Source: Thermoanaerobaculia bacterium
Lineage (GTDB): Bacteria; Acidobacteriota; Thermoanaerobaculia; Multivoradales; JAIOJS01
Direction: 5' to 3'
NCBI GenBank assembly: GCA_030429235.1
Contig: JAUIDB010000014.1
Location: 62,001 to 126,000 of the forward strand
DNA length: 64,000 bases
Shown: positions 45,641 to 53,991 of the stretch, piece by piece
Numbering within the stretch: the first letter of the stretch is position 1
Layout of the letters: each line of letters begins with the position of its first letter
Made by a program: the position numbers and the translations under genes
Notes under the pieces: generated by a model
Databases searched by the model: none
Told to the model about the DNA's origin: nothing
Seen by the model: only the letters and a program-made list of their open reading frames with translations

Positions 45641-45842
45641 CGAGTTCATCCCCTGTACGGTTGGTGATGAGTCGAGCACTGTAGAACCTACACTAATGTT
45701 CTGGGATTCCGGATCCCGGAGGTCTGTGCCAGCCACGCTTCGACGGGGACGCTAACGACCTTCGGGGAGGAGACCCACCTGGTTTAAGCCAGGTTCTAGG
45801 CAGACACTCACACGGCCGCGCGGGGGATGATTATTCGGCTCG
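45641..45842 (+). ncRNA. ssrS: 6S RNA (candidate)
   Basis: 6S RNA mimics an open promoter and binds RNA polymerase. The 291-nt gap between zapA and rny can fold into a long rod. Closing stem: TCATCCCC (45646-45653) with GGGGATGA (45823-45830), flanked by CGAG/CTCG (45641-45644, 45839-45842). Next stems: TGAGT (45668-45672) with ACTCA (45806-45810), and TAGAACCT (45682-45689) with AGGTTCTA (45791-45798). Beyond these lie a small hairpin GGGAT-TCCGG-ATCCC on the 5' side, a terminal arm closed by GGTCT/AGACC, and an alternative 3' hairpin ACCTGG-TTTAAG-CCAGGT preceded by a C-rich segment, as in known 6S RNAs. Length about 200 nt and a place directly after zapA are typical. Exact ends are approximate. 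Confidence 0.72.
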
Positions 45843-45893
45843 ACCGCAGCCCCAGCGATCCGCACCCCACTTTCGCCCGACTGGGGGTATACC

Positions 45894-47456
45894 GTGGATC
45901 TTCTCACTCTAGTTGGCTCGGGAGTCGTCGCGGCACTCCTGGCACTCGCCATCTACTGGCTCTTTCTGAAGCGCGCGGCGCAACGCCTTCTGGCCGAGGC
46001 CGGAGAACGGGCCCGGCGCTTGACAGAGGAAGCGGAACGCGGCGGTCGTGCCAGGATGAAGGAAGCCGAAATCGCCGCCAAGGAGCTGTCCCTTCAGGCA
46101 CGCAGCGAAGCCGAGGAAGTCGCGCGGCGCGAGCGGGGTGAACTCGACTCCCTGGAACGCAAGTTGCGCGGTCGCGAAGAGTCCTTGCACAAGCGGCAGG
46201 ATCAACTCGAGGGGCGGGAACGCGAGGTGCGGGATCTCGAGAAGCGACTGACCAAGATCGAACGCCGATACTCTGATCGGCAGACCGAACTCGATCAGCT
46301 GGTCGAGGAGCAGCGGTCCAAACTGGCGCAGGTGAGCGGCCTGACGGTGCAGCAGGCGAAGGAGAGCCTGATCAAGGACCTCGAGGACGAAGCACGGCTC
46401 GACGCCGCCAACCTGGTCAAGCGGATCGAGGACGAAGCCCGCGAACAGGCCAACCGTAACGCCCAGCGAATCATCGGGGTCGCGGTACAGCGCGGAGCCT
46501 CCGACTACGTGTCGGAGACAGCGGTGTCCGTCGTGATGCTGCCCAGCGATGACATGAAGGGCCGGATCATCGGTCGCGAGGGGCGGAACATCCGCGCCCT
46601 CGAGATGGCCACCGGGGTCGATCTGATCGTCGACGACACGCCGGAGGCCGTGATCCTTTCCGGCTTTGACCCCTTCCGCCGGGAGATGGCGAGAGTCTCT
46701 CTCGAGCGGTTGATCGCCGATGGGCGGATCCACCCGGCGCGCATCGAGGAGGTGGTAGAGAAGGTCAAGGCCGAGTTCGACGAGAAGATCACCGAGGAGG
46801 GCGAAGCGGCACTCCTCGAACTCAAGATTCCCGAGATGCATCCCGAGTTGGTGAAACTGCTCGGTCGACTTCGCTATCGCACCTCGTACGGCCAGAACGT
46901 CTTGCAGCATTCGAAGGAGGTGGCGTACCTGGCCGGGACCATGGCGGCTGAACTGAAGGCCAACGTTTCGGTGGCGCGTCGCGCCGGGCTGGTGCACGAC
47001 ATCGGCAAGGCGGTCGATCGCGAGATGGACGGTGGACACTTGGAGATCGGGATCGAACTCCTCCGAAGGTACGGCGAGAGCGAGGACGTGATCCACGCCA
47101 TGGCCTGCCACCACGGCGACTACGACCCCGAAACCGTCGAGGCGGTGTTGGTGACGGCAGCCGATGCTCTGTCGGCGGCACGTCCCGGTGCCCGGCGCGA
47201 GGTCCTCGAGTCTTATGTCAAACGACTCGAACGGCTCGAGGAGATCGGGGCCGGGTTCGACGGCGTCCAGAAGTGTTTTGCCATCCAGGCGGGGCGGGAG
47301 ATCCGGGTCATCGTCGACAGTCGGAAGATCCCCGACGAGAAGGCGGTCTGGTTGTCGCGCGACATCGCCAAGAAAATCGAGGCTGAACTGACCTACCCTG
47401 GTCAGATCAAGGTCACGGTGATTCGAGAAACCCGCTCGATCGAGTACGCCCGATGA
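45894..47456 (+). CDS. rny: ribonuclease Y
   Basis: RNase Y (520 residues) is a membrane-anchored endoribonuclease that starts mRNA decay. It has an N-terminal membrane span ([23 protein letters not shown]), a long coiled coil (about 30-200), a KH domain ([31 protein letters not shown] in parts), and an HD domain with the metal pair VHDIGKAVD. The start is GTG 45894. It is followed by ymdB with a 4-nt overlap. Standard length. Confidence 0.96.
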   Translation: MDLLTLVGSGVVAALLALAIYWLFLKRAAQRLLAEAGERARRLTEEAERGGRARMKEAEIAAKELSLQARSEAEEVARRERGELDSLERKLRGREESLHKRQDQLEGREREVRDLEKRLTKIERRYSDRQTELDQLVEEQRSKLAQVSGLTVQQAKESLIKDLEDEARLDAANLVKRIEDEAREQANRNAQRIIGVAVQRGASDYVSETAVSVVMLPSDDMKGRIIGREGRNIRALEMATGVDLIVDDTPEAVILSGFDPFRREMARVSLERLIADGRIHPARIEEVVEKVKAEFDEKITEEGEAALLELKIPEMHPELVKLLGRLRYRTSYGQNVLQHSKEVAYLAGTMAAELKANVSVARRAGLVHDIGKAVDREMDGGHLEIGIELLRRYGESEDVIHAMACHHGDYDPETVEAVLVTAADALSAARPGARREVLESYVKRLERLEEIGAGFDGVQKCFAIQAGREIRVIVDSRKIPDEKAVWLSRDIAKKIEAELTYPGQIKVTVIRETRSIEYAR

Positions 47457-48238
47457 GGGTCCTTTTTGTCGGCGACGTGATCGGCAAGCCCGGCCGCAAG
47501 GCGGTGCAGGGGCTACTCCCGGGGCTGATCGACCGCCATGCCGTCGACTACACCATCGTCAACGTCGAGAACGCGGCCGGTGGTTTCGGTATCACCTACG
47601 ACGTGATGAAGGGCTTTGCCGACCTGCCGATCGACTGCTTCACCTCCGGCAACCACATCTGGGACAAACGCGAGGCTCTGGAACTCCTGGACCACAACCC
47701 ACGGGTGCTGCGTCCCGCCAACTACCCGCCGGGGAATGCCGGCAGTGGCCTCTACGTCGGCCAGACGGCCGCCGGGGTCCAGGTCGCGACCATCAATCTG
47801 GAAGGCCAGGTCTTCATGAAGGGACTCGAGTCCCCCTTCCTGGTCGCCAACCGGCTTCTGGAGTCGCTAGCGCCCGACGTCAAGGTGATCGTGGTCGATT
47901 TCCACGCCGAGGCCACGAGCGAGAAGCAAGCGATGGGTTTCCACCTCGACGGTCGTGCGAGCGCCGTACTGGGGACGCACACTCACGTTCCCACCGCCGA
48001 CGAGCGGGTCCTCCCCGGGGGGACGGCCCTGATCACCGACGTGGGCATGACCGGGCCGTACGAGTCGGTCATCGGGTTCCGCGTGGATCGGGTGCTCCAC
48101 CGCTTTCTGAAACAGACGCCGTCGAGCTTCGAAGTCGCCAAACGGGACATCCGGCTGGCCGCAGCGCTCCTCGATATCGATGAATCCACTGGCTCGACGC
48201 GTACGGTCGAGAGACTGCTTCTGCCCTATGAAAACTAA
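47453..48238 (+). CDS. ymdB: YmdB-family metallophosphoesterase
   Basis: This 261-residue protein belongs to the TIGR00282/YmdB group: [18 protein letters not shown], the [15 protein letters not shown] segment, GNHIWDK, and later [12 protein letters not shown] and [27 protein letters not shown]. The family has a di-iron phosphoesterase site and acts as a cyclic-nucleotide phosphodiesterase linked to sporulation or biofilm choice in Bacillus; its role here is not known. It overlaps the rny stop (ATGA), matching the frequent rny-ymdB pairing. Confidence 0.93.
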   Translation: MRVLFVGDVIGKPGRKAVQGLLPGLIDRHAVDYTIVNVENAAGGFGITYDVMKGFADLPIDCFTSGNHIWDKREALELLDHNPRVLRPANYPPGNAGSGLYVGQTAAGVQVATINLEGQVFMKGLESPFLVANRLLESLAPDVKVIVVDFHAEATSEKQAMGFHLDGRASAVLGTHTHVPTADERVLPGGTALITDVGMTGPYESVIGFRVDRVLHRFLKQTPSSFEVAKRDIRLAAALLDIDESTGSTRTVERLLLPYEN

Positions 48239-49097
48239 GCCATCCCTCGAAGAACTCGCCAAGGCACCGGGTCGCAAGGCGCTCTCGGTCATCATCACCA
48301 CCTACAACGAAGAGGTGAACATCGGCGCCTGTATCGAATCGGTCGCCTGGGCCGACGAGATCCTGGTGGTCGATTCCTTCTCGACCGACCGTACGGTGGA
48401 GATCATCAAGTCGTACCCGGTGCGCTTCGAGCAGCGCGAGTACTTTGGGTCGGCGGCTCAGAAGAACTGGGCGCTGGACCGAGTGGAGCACGATTGGGTC
48501 CTCATCGTCGACGCCGACGAGCGGGTTCCCGAACCTCTGGCGCGCGAGATCCTGGTCTTCCTGACCAAGGAGCCGGAGGCAGACGGGTACTACATCCGTC
48601 GTGAGAACCTCTTCGTCGACAAGGTGATCCGCCATTCGGGCTGGTCGACCGATCGGGTGATTCGGTTATTCCGCCGAGAGAAGGGGCGCTACCCCAACCG
48701 CCGCGTGCACGCCGACCTGGCGGTGGAGGGGCCGACTCCGGAACTCCAGAACCCCTTCTTTCATTACACCTTCCGTTCCTTCGATCAGTACTTCGAGAAG
48801 TTCCTGAACTACGCCGAGTGGGGAGCCGCCCAGGCCTATCGGGAGGGGAGGTCGGTCGGCTTCTTCGAGATCGCGGGCCGGCCGGCCTGGCGTTTCTTCC
48901 GGACCTATTTCTTACAATTGGGAATCCTCGACGGGCGTCACGGTCTCGTGCTTTGTTTGTTGCAGTCCTTCGGGGTCTTTCTCAAGTACGCCCGACTCTG
49001 GGAATACAGGGTGCGGGCGGCGGCCGGCGAGGAGATCCGTTTGCCGGCTTTCGATGACGACCCGTCCACCTGGCAGCCGAGCGAGAACGAGGAGTAG
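48228..49097 (+). CDS. family 2 glycosyltransferase, WaaE/KdtX-like
   Basis: From ATG 48228 (inside the ymdB end, 11-nt overlap) this 289-residue protein has a GT-A fold: LSVIITTYNEEVNIGACIESV, a conserved EILVVDSFSTDRTVEI, and the DADERV acidic motif typical of the family. The region AAQKNWALDRVEHDWVLIVDADER matches WaaE/KdtX-type lipopolysaccharide core glucosyltransferases. It is probably a cytoplasmic enzyme at the membrane face that extends the LPS core. The next gene is a PagL-like lipid A deacylase, so the pair may serve the outer membrane. Confidence 0.88.
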   Translation: MKTKPSLEELAKAPGRKALSVIITTYNEEVNIGACIESVAWADEILVVDSFSTDRTVEIIKSYPVRFEQREYFGSAAQKNWALDRVEHDWVLIVDADERVPEPLAREILVFLTKEPEADGYYIRRENLFVDKVIRHSGWSTDRVIRLFRREKGRYPNRRVHADLAVEGPTPELQNPFFHYTFRSFDQYFEKFLNYAEWGAAQAYREGRSVGFFEIAGRPAWRFFRTYFLQLGILDGRHGLVLCLLQSFGVFLKYARLWEYRVRAAAGEEIRLPAFDDDPSTWQPSENEE

Positions 49098-49099
49098 CG

Positions 49100-49675
49100 A
49101 TGGACCAGCGATCGAGGAGACGGCCCCGCGGCGGGGCCGGCGGGGCGAGTTCGGTCCGGGCCATCGGAACCCTACTGCTGCTTCTGTCGTGCCTGTCGGC
49201 GGCGGCTCCGGCGGCAGCTCGCGATGTGCCGGAGTGGCTCGAGACGCCGGAGTGGTCGATCGAGGGTCGCTGGATGGCGGGCATCGGCTGGTTCGGTTTG
49301 CGTACCGACGACCCGCAGTCGGTCGTCTTGGACCTGGAGTACCGGTGGTCGGACTTCTGGTACGGCGTCTATCCGCTGGCCGGAGCCCTGGTCAATACCG
49401 ATGAGGCGTTCCACCTGCGAGCTGGTTTCGGCCGGGACCTCGAGTTCTCGGGACCGTGGGACCTGACCATCAGTCTCGCCGCAGGGTACTGGGAGCGGGG
49501 AGAGAGCAAGGTCCTCGGGCACGAGATCGAGTTCCGGTCAGCCCTCGATGTGACCTACACGATGCGGCCAGACCTGAGGGTGGGACTGACGCTCGCTCAC
49601 CTGTCCAACTCGAGACTGTCCAAGACGAACCCGGGGATCGAGAACCTCTCGTTCACCGTCGTCTACCGTCCCTGA
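49100..49675 (+). CDS. PagL-like lipid A 3-O-deacylase
   Basis: This 191-residue protein has a signal sequence (AIGTLLLLLSCLSAAAPAAA) and a short beta-barrel. PagL removes the 3-O acyl chain of lipid A in the outer membrane. The catalytic motif appears near the C-terminus as AHLSNSRLSKTNPGIENL; the His and Ser in HLS and the glutamate after NPGI correspond to the PagL triad. Length and signal agree. GAGGAG precedes the ATG. Following a core glycosyltransferase gene, it may be part of LPS modification. Confidence 0.85.
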   Translation: MDQRSRRRPRGGAGGASSVRAIGTLLLLLSCLSAAAPAAARDVPEWLETPEWSIEGRWMAGIGWFGLRTDDPQSVVLDLEYRWSDFWYGVYPLAGALVNTDEAFHLRAGFGRDLEFSGPWDLTISLAAGYWERGESKVLGHEIEFRSALDVTYTMRPDLRVGLTLAHLSNSRLSKTNPGIENLSFTVVYRP

Positions 49676-49711
49676 CCGTGGTAGATTCTCTGCCAACCTT
49701 GGAGCTGTGCC

Positions 49712-49963
49712 ATGCCTGTCGATCCTGAACTCCTCGAGATTCTCGTCTGCCCCCAATCGAAGGGGGAACTCGAACTGATCGATCTTCCCGAAGAGGTTCG
49801 GGCGATGGTGGCCGAGAAGTACCGCGAGCACTTTCGCGACGAGGATCCCGTGGTCGAGCAGGCCCTGTACTGTGCCGAGTCTTCGTTGGTCTACCCGATC
49901 GTTTCCGACATTCCGGTGATGTTGATCGACGAAGCGCTGCCCGCCACCGTCATCGGTCGCTGA
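49712..49963 (+). CDS. Trm112-like small protein
   Basis: This 83-residue protein matches the Trm112/UPF0434 group: LLEILVCPQSKGELEL near the N-terminus, a central LYCAESSLVYPIVSDIPVMLIDEA at the C-terminal half. In eukaryotes Trm112 activates methyltransferases; the bacterial role is unclear. The zinc cysteines are reduced to CP and YC pairs. A -10-like TAGATT lies 30 nt upstream and GGAG precedes the ATG. The polyprenyl synthase follows after 3 nt. Confidence 0.85.
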   Translation: MPVDPELLEILVCPQSKGELELIDLPEEVRAMVAEKYREHFRDEDPVVEQALYCAESSLVYPIVSDIPVMLIDEALPATVIGR

Positions 49964-49966
49964 CGC

Positions 49967-50842
49967 GTGCCCTCTTCGTTTGCCTCCTGGTCGGCCGAGT
50001 TCCGACCGCGGGTCGAGGCCGAGCTCGACGAGCTTCTTCCGGCGGTCGAGGAATCCCCCCGACGACTGCACGAGGCCCTGCGGCATGCCGTCTTTGCGGG
50101 AGGTAAGAGAGTTCGCCCGCTGTTGACGGTGCTGGCCGGCGCCGAAACGAGGACGGCCCTACGAGCCGGTGCCTGTGTCGAGCTGATCCACACCTACAGC
50201 CTGGTCCACGATGACCTGCCTGCTCTCGACGACGACGACCTGCGGCGAGGGCGCCCCACGGTCCATCGCGCCTACGACGAAGCGACCGCCATCCTGACGG
50301 GTGATTCCCTCCTGACTCTCGGTTTGTCGACGCTCGCGGCGTTGCCGTTGGAGTCCGCCGGCGCAGCGCGCGCCGTGGCGCTGGTGGGGGAGGCGATCGG
50401 AACCCGAGGCATGATTGGCGGCCAGATGGAGGATCTCGAAGCCGAGAAGAACTGGCCGTCCGAGCCCGAGGCGGCGCTCGAGAGGATTCACCGACTCAAG
50501 ACGGGGGCGTTGTTGGTGGCCAGTGTGCGGCTCGGAGGCCTTTGTCAGGGTGTCTCCGAGGCCGAGGATACTCGGCTGCGCGAGTTGGGAGAAAGGGTGG
50601 GTCTCCTGTTCCAGATCGGCGACGACATTCTCGATGTCGAGGGCACCTCGGAGAGCCTCGGCAAGACCGCGGGCAAGGACGCCGCCTCCGAGAAGTTGAC
50701 CTATCCTGGGCTCTACGGCCTAGACGAGAGCCGACGGCTGCGCAGCGCGGTGCACGCTGAGGCGCTCGATCGAGCCGCGACGCTGCCGCAGGCCGAGATC
50801 TGGCGGGACTTCCTCGACTTTCTGGTGGAGCGTTCCTCCTAG
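49967..50842 (+). CDS. polyprenyl (farnesyl/geranylgeranyl) diphosphate synthase
   Basis: This 291-residue trans-isoprenyl transferase has the first aspartate-rich motif in LVHDDLPALDDDDLRRGRPTVH and the second in GDDILDVEGT, with the GGKRVRPLL substrate site. The two residues before the first motif (SL in TYSLVHDD) set product length; chain length is probably C15-C20, but that needs assay. The start is GTG 49967. A UbiA-type prenyltransferase gene lies 87 nt downstream and may use its product. Confidence 0.92.
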   Translation: MPSSFASWSAEFRPRVEAELDELLPAVEESPRRLHEALRHAVFAGGKRVRPLLTVLAGAETRTALRAGACVELIHTYSLVHDDLPALDDDDLRRGRPTVHRAYDEATAILTGDSLLTLGLSTLAALPLESAGAARAVALVGEAIGTRGMIGGQMEDLEAEKNWPSEPEAALERIHRLKTGALLVASVRLGGLCQGVSEAEDTRLRELGERVGLLFQIGDDILDVEGTSESLGKTAGKDAASEKLTYPGLYGLDESRRLRSAVHAEALDRAATLPQAEIWRDFLDFLVERSS

Positions 50843-50864
50843 GTTCTTGGATCGGCGCGACCGA

Positions 50865-50870
50865 GGTACA
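50865..50870 (+). promoter_or_regulatory. -10 box TACAAT for the UbiA gene
   Basis: TACAAT lies in the gap before the UbiA gene, with TTCTTG as a possible -35 at a 17-nt spacing. The leader to the ATG at 50930 is about 54 nt. Confidence 0.4.
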
Positions 50871-50929
50871 ATGGGGGCCGGTACCGTTTCCACGGTTTCC
50901 CCTCTCCCCCCACAACAAGGTCGGTTCCG

Positions 50930-51925
50930 ATGATGAAGAAGCTGAAGCTCTACACGAAACTCGCACGCCCGTTCACACTGCTTCCGCCCCTGCTCGGAAT
51001 CATCTCCGGTGCGGTGTGTGCCTTCGGCTCGGTTCACAACCCGGATCCGGAAAGTCGCCTGACCCTGGCGGTGATTCTGACGGTCGCACTGGGCTCCTTC
51101 TGCGCCAGTGCGCTGAATGCAGCTTCGAACGCCATCAACCAGATCTACGACCTGGAGATCGACCGAGTCAACAAGCCCGACCGTCCCCTGTGTACGGGAG
51201 AGCTGAGCCTGCGCGAGGTCTGGGGATTCACCTGGGTCAGCTACGCGGTGGCTCTGATTCCCACCTGGTTGGTGGTGGTCTATCCCTTCACCACCTTCGA
51301 GGAGCGACTCTTCGCTCCGCTGGCCTACCATCAGACCTTCTTCATCTACCTCGCGGGTCTGATCTTTACCTTCATCTACTCGGCACCGGCCTTGGGACGG
51401 ACGAAGGCACGCGGCATGTTGGCCAACTACACCATTGCGATTCCCCGCGGCATGCTGCTCAAGGTGGCGGGCTGGGCCATGGTCGCGACCGTCGGGTACA
51501 CCGAGCCTTGGTTCATCGGTGGGATCTTCGCTCTCTATCTCATCGGAGCCGCCTCGACCAAGGACTTCGCGGATATCGAAGGCGACCTCGCGGGGGGCTG
51601 CAAGACGCTGCCCATCTTGCACGGCGTCCGCAAGGCCGCCTACATCATCAGTCCCTTCTTCGTCCTTCCGTGGCTCCTGATGCCTCTGGGAGCGATCGTC
51701 GATGATCCGTTCGATCCGGCCCACAAGATCCTGACCGGCGACCCCATCCTGTTGAGCGCGTTGGGGATCGGGCTGACGCTTTGGGGTCTCTATACGGTCT
51801 ACCTGATCCTGCGGGATCCCGAAGAACTCGCGCGGGTGGAGAACCACCCGTCGTGGAAGCACATGTACCTGATGATGATGGCGGCCCAGGTGGGATTCGC
51901 CCTGGCCTACGTAATCCGTCTGTAG
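50930..51925 (+). CDS. UbiA-family prenyltransferase
   Basis: This 331-residue integral membrane protein has about eight spans and the two aspartate motifs of UbiA enzymes: NQIYDLEIDRVNKPDRPL and, in the second half, KDFADIEGDLAGG. These bind polyprenyl diphosphate through magnesium. Family members make quinones, chlorophyll, heme or archaeal-type lipids; the substrate here is unknown. The nearby polyprenyl diphosphate synthase supports a shared isoprenoid route. Confidence 0.88.
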   Translation: MMKKLKLYTKLARPFTLLPPLLGIISGAVCAFGSVHNPDPESRLTLAVILTVALGSFCASALNAASNAINQIYDLEIDRVNKPDRPLCTGELSLREVWGFTWVSYAVALIPTWLVVVYPFTTFEERLFAPLAYHQTFFIYLAGLIFTFIYSAPALGRTKARGMLANYTIAIPRGMLLKVAGWAMVATVGYTEPWFIGGIFALYLIGAASTKDFADIEGDLAGGCKTLPILHGVRKAAYIISPFFVLPWLLMPLGAIVDDPFDPAHKILTGDPILLSALGIGLTLWGLYTVYLILRDPEELARVENHPSWKHMYLMMMAAQVGFALAYVIRL

Positions 51926-51945
51926 TCCGGCGTTCGAGACCAGAC

Positions 51946-52503
51946 TCAGCGCAATCGAACGTGCAGGCCCCGTCGGGCCAGGTAGCTCTGCAGCCGGTGG
52001 TTCAGCCGGGTCCCCAGGAGCGCCTCGGCCGAGACCACGACGTCCCGGAGCGTGCGGTGGAGATCCTGGGACCCACTCCAATACTCGCGGGCGCGCGGTT
52101 CGAGTTCTTCCGACAGGGCGCAGGTGAGTGCCACTGCGGCCACGAGTAGGTCCTCGCTGAACCCGCCCGCCCCGAGGAGTGCCTCGGGAAGGAGATCGGT
52201 GGGGAGGAGAAAGTAGGCCAATGCCCCACCTAGAACGCCGCGGGCGGACTTCGGAGTCGCGGGATCGAGGATCAGCCGCACCAACAGAATGAAGACGTCC
52301 GGAACGAGGAGGAGGAGTTCGGCCGCCTCCACCCTCAATCGATTGCCTCGGCGCCCGGCTACCGCTCGTTGCATTCGGCGCCGCAAGCGATCGTAGAAGG
52401 GTAGGTACGCTGCAACCTGCTCCGGATCAGCGAGCGACGAGACCTGCTCGGCGTCCGACTCCGGGGTCTGGGTCGAGGAGGGGGTATCGGGTGCGTGGCT
52501 CAT
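51946..52503 (-). CDS. DUF1232/YkvA-like membrane protein
   Basis: From ATG 52503 this 185-residue protein has an acidic N-terminus and the DUF1232 hallmark ARGVLGGALAYFLLPTDLLPEALLGAGGFSED, a short hydrophobic hairpin. Function is unknown. The ATG lies exactly six bases after a TAGAAT box, suggesting a leaderless mRNA; a GTG one codon earlier is less likely. It is divergent from the HD-domain gene. Confidence 0.8.
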   Translation of the reverse strand: MSHAPDTPSSTQTPESDAEQVSSLADPEQVAAYLPFYDRLRRRMQRAVAGRRGNRLRVEAAELLLLVPDVFILLVRLILDPATPKSARGVLGGALAYFLLPTDLLPEALLGAGGFSEDLLVAAVALTCALSEELEPRAREYWSGSQDLHRTLRDVVVSAEALLGTRLNHRLQSYLARRGLHVRLR

Positions 52504-52509
52504 CACAGC

Positions 52510-52515
52510 ATTCTA
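52510..52515 (-). promoter_or_regulatory. -10 box TAGAAT, leaderless start of DUF1232 gene
   Basis: Minus strand TAGAAT, GCTGTG (six bases), then ATG 52503. Confidence 0.5.
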
Positions 52516-52577
52516 GCGGTCGAGTGGAACTCTGCACGGAGTCGGCGGGGTTCGGCTCCAGCCGGCGTCGCCGCTGC

Positions 52578-52583
52578 TAAGCT
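52578..52583 (+). promoter_or_regulatory. -10 box TAAGCT, leaderless start of HD-domain gene
   Basis: TGC-TAAGCT (extended -10) followed by seven bases and ATG 52591. This supports 52591 over the upstream in-frame ATG at 52495, which lies within the divergent promoter region. Confidence 0.5.
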
Positions 52584-52590
52584 CGAAGCC

Positions 52591-53175
52591 ATGTGCGCGG
52601 CCATGCAACCGAATGAGACTCTCCTCGATACGCTGCTCGAACTCCAGATCCTCGATCGAGTGGAACGAAGTGGCTGGGTGCTTCGCGGTGTCTCGGATCC
52701 CGAGAGCGTGGCGGAGCACAGTTTCCACGTGCTCTTCCTGGTCTGGTGCCTGGGGCGCGAGATTCCGGGTCTAGACCGCTTGCGGGCGCTCGAGTTGGCC
52801 CTCTTGCACGATCTGGCCGAGGTCCGGTTCGGGGATCTTCCGCGCACGGCGAGTCACTACCTTCCCCCCGGCAGCAAACACGCGGCGGAGGCCCAGATCC
52901 TGGCCGATCTCCTCGCCCCGACCGATCCCGAGGTGGTGGCCCGCCTGGAGCGGGAGTACCGTCAGAAGGCCACCCCCGAGGCGCGACTCGTGGCCGCCTG
53001 CGACAAGCTCCAACTGATGGTCAAGGTCGCCCACTACGAGCGCTGGGGCGCGACCGGTCTGTCGGAGTTCTGGGACCACCCGGCCAACTTCCCCGACGAC
53101 GAATTCGCTCCGGTCCGGCGGCTCTTCCAAGAACTGATGGAGCGCGTGGGCCGCCGGCCCGCCCTTTCTCGCTAG
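52591..53175 (+). CDS. HD-domain hydrolase, YfbR-like 5'-nucleotidase
   Basis: This protein of about 194 residues (from ATG 52591) has HD-domain metal ligands: a histidine in VAEHSFHVLFLVW, the HD pair in LLHDLAEVRFGDLPR, and a late aspartate in LVAACDKLQLMVKVAHYE. That set and the surrounding sequence fit YfbR/HDDC2-type deoxyribonucleoside 5'-monophosphatases. The ending LSR lies next to a perfect palindrome (53168-53179) that includes the stop codon. Confidence 0.8.
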   Translation: MCAAMQPNETLLDTLLELQILDRVERSGWVLRGVSDPESVAEHSFHVLFLVWCLGREIPGLDRLRALELALLHDLAEVRFGDLPRTASHYLPPGSKHAAEAQILADLLAPTDPEVVARLEREYRQKATPEARLVAACDKLQLMVKVAHYERWGATGLSEFWDHPANFPDDEFAPVRRLFQELMERVGRRPALSR

Positions 53176-53229
53176 CGAGACCGTTCTCTCGGCCAGTTCG
53201 GATGGAGACGTTTCTTCGCCAAGGCGAAG
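53168..53229. promoter_or_regulatory. two inverted repeats between HD gene and sigma/FecR unit
   Basis: CTCGCTAGCGAG (53168-53179) is a perfect 12-base palindrome containing the stop codon of the HD gene. CTTCGCC-AA-GGCGAAG (53214-53229) is a perfect 7-bp inverted repeat. They could be a weak terminator and an operator for the sigma gene; no T-tract follows either. Confidence 0.35.
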
Positions 53230-53280
53230 GATTGTCGGGGTTCGTGCATCCAACCGAGTGACCGTGAGGAGCGAGGTGCG

Positions 53281-53991
53281 ATGATAGGGAACCATGAACA
53301 GAACGCTGCGATTCTCGAGGCAGTGCCGCCGGCGCTGGAGAACGTGGTGGTGAGAGAGCCGACGACTCATCCGGACCTCGGCCTGGTGCGCCGAATCCTG
53401 GCGGGTGATCGAGCTGCGTTCGACGATTTCAGCCAGCGCCTGGTTCCGGCACTGTACCGTTTCGCGGCTTCGCGGTTGGCCAGCGACCGTGAACTGACCC
53501 GGGACATCGTGCAGACCACGGTATGCAAGGCGTTGGCGCGACTCGAGACCTATCGGGGATCGGCCTCGCTGTTGACCTGGCTCTGTGCCTGCTGTCGCAA
53601 CGAGATCGCGATGCACTTTCGCCGACTGGGGAGTCGGCCTCGGGAAACTCCCCTCGCGGAGGAACCGCACCGGATCGTCCCCGCGGAGTTCGTGGTGGCT
53701 CCACGGTCGGAGTCGATGTTGCTCGACCGAGAATCGGCTGCCTGGGTCCACACCGCGTTGGACCGCTTGCCGTCGGATCACTCCCGGGTGTTGGAGTGGA
53801 AGTACATCGAGGGCATCTCGGTGAACGAGATCGCCGAGCGTTTGGGAAAGAGCCCCAAAGCGGCTGAGTCGGTCCTGACCCGGGCCCGCGCCGCCTTTAG
53901 AGATACGTATCGCCAACTGATGGAGGAGCTCGGCCAGCCGCTGGCTCCCGGTGACCGACAGGAACCTGTCGTCAGGATGTCAAGACGATGA
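53281..53991 (+). CDS. ECF-type RNA polymerase sigma factor
   Basis: This 236-residue sigma factor has region 2 (FSQRLVPALYRFAASRL, TRDIVQTTVCKALARLETYRGSASLLTWLCACCRNEI in parts) and region 4 (ALDRLPSDHSRVLEWKYIEGISVNEIAERLGKSPKAAESVLTRAR). The N-terminal 30 residues are an extension. It overlaps the following FecR gene by four bases (ATGA). A TonB receptor with an STN domain lies convergent just beyond, so a FecIRA-like trans-envelope signalling circuit is plausible. Confidence 0.9.
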   Translation: MIGNHEQNAAILEAVPPALENVVVREPTTHPDLGLVRRILAGDRAAFDDFSQRLVPALYRFAASRLASDRELTRDIVQTTVCKALARLETYRGSASLLTWLCACCRNEIAMHFRRLGSRPRETPLAEEPHRIVPAEFVVAPRSESMLLDRESAAWVHTALDRLPSDHSRVLEWKYIEGISVNEIAERLGKSPKAAESVLTRARAAFRDTYRQLMEELGQPLAPGDRQEPVVRMSRR

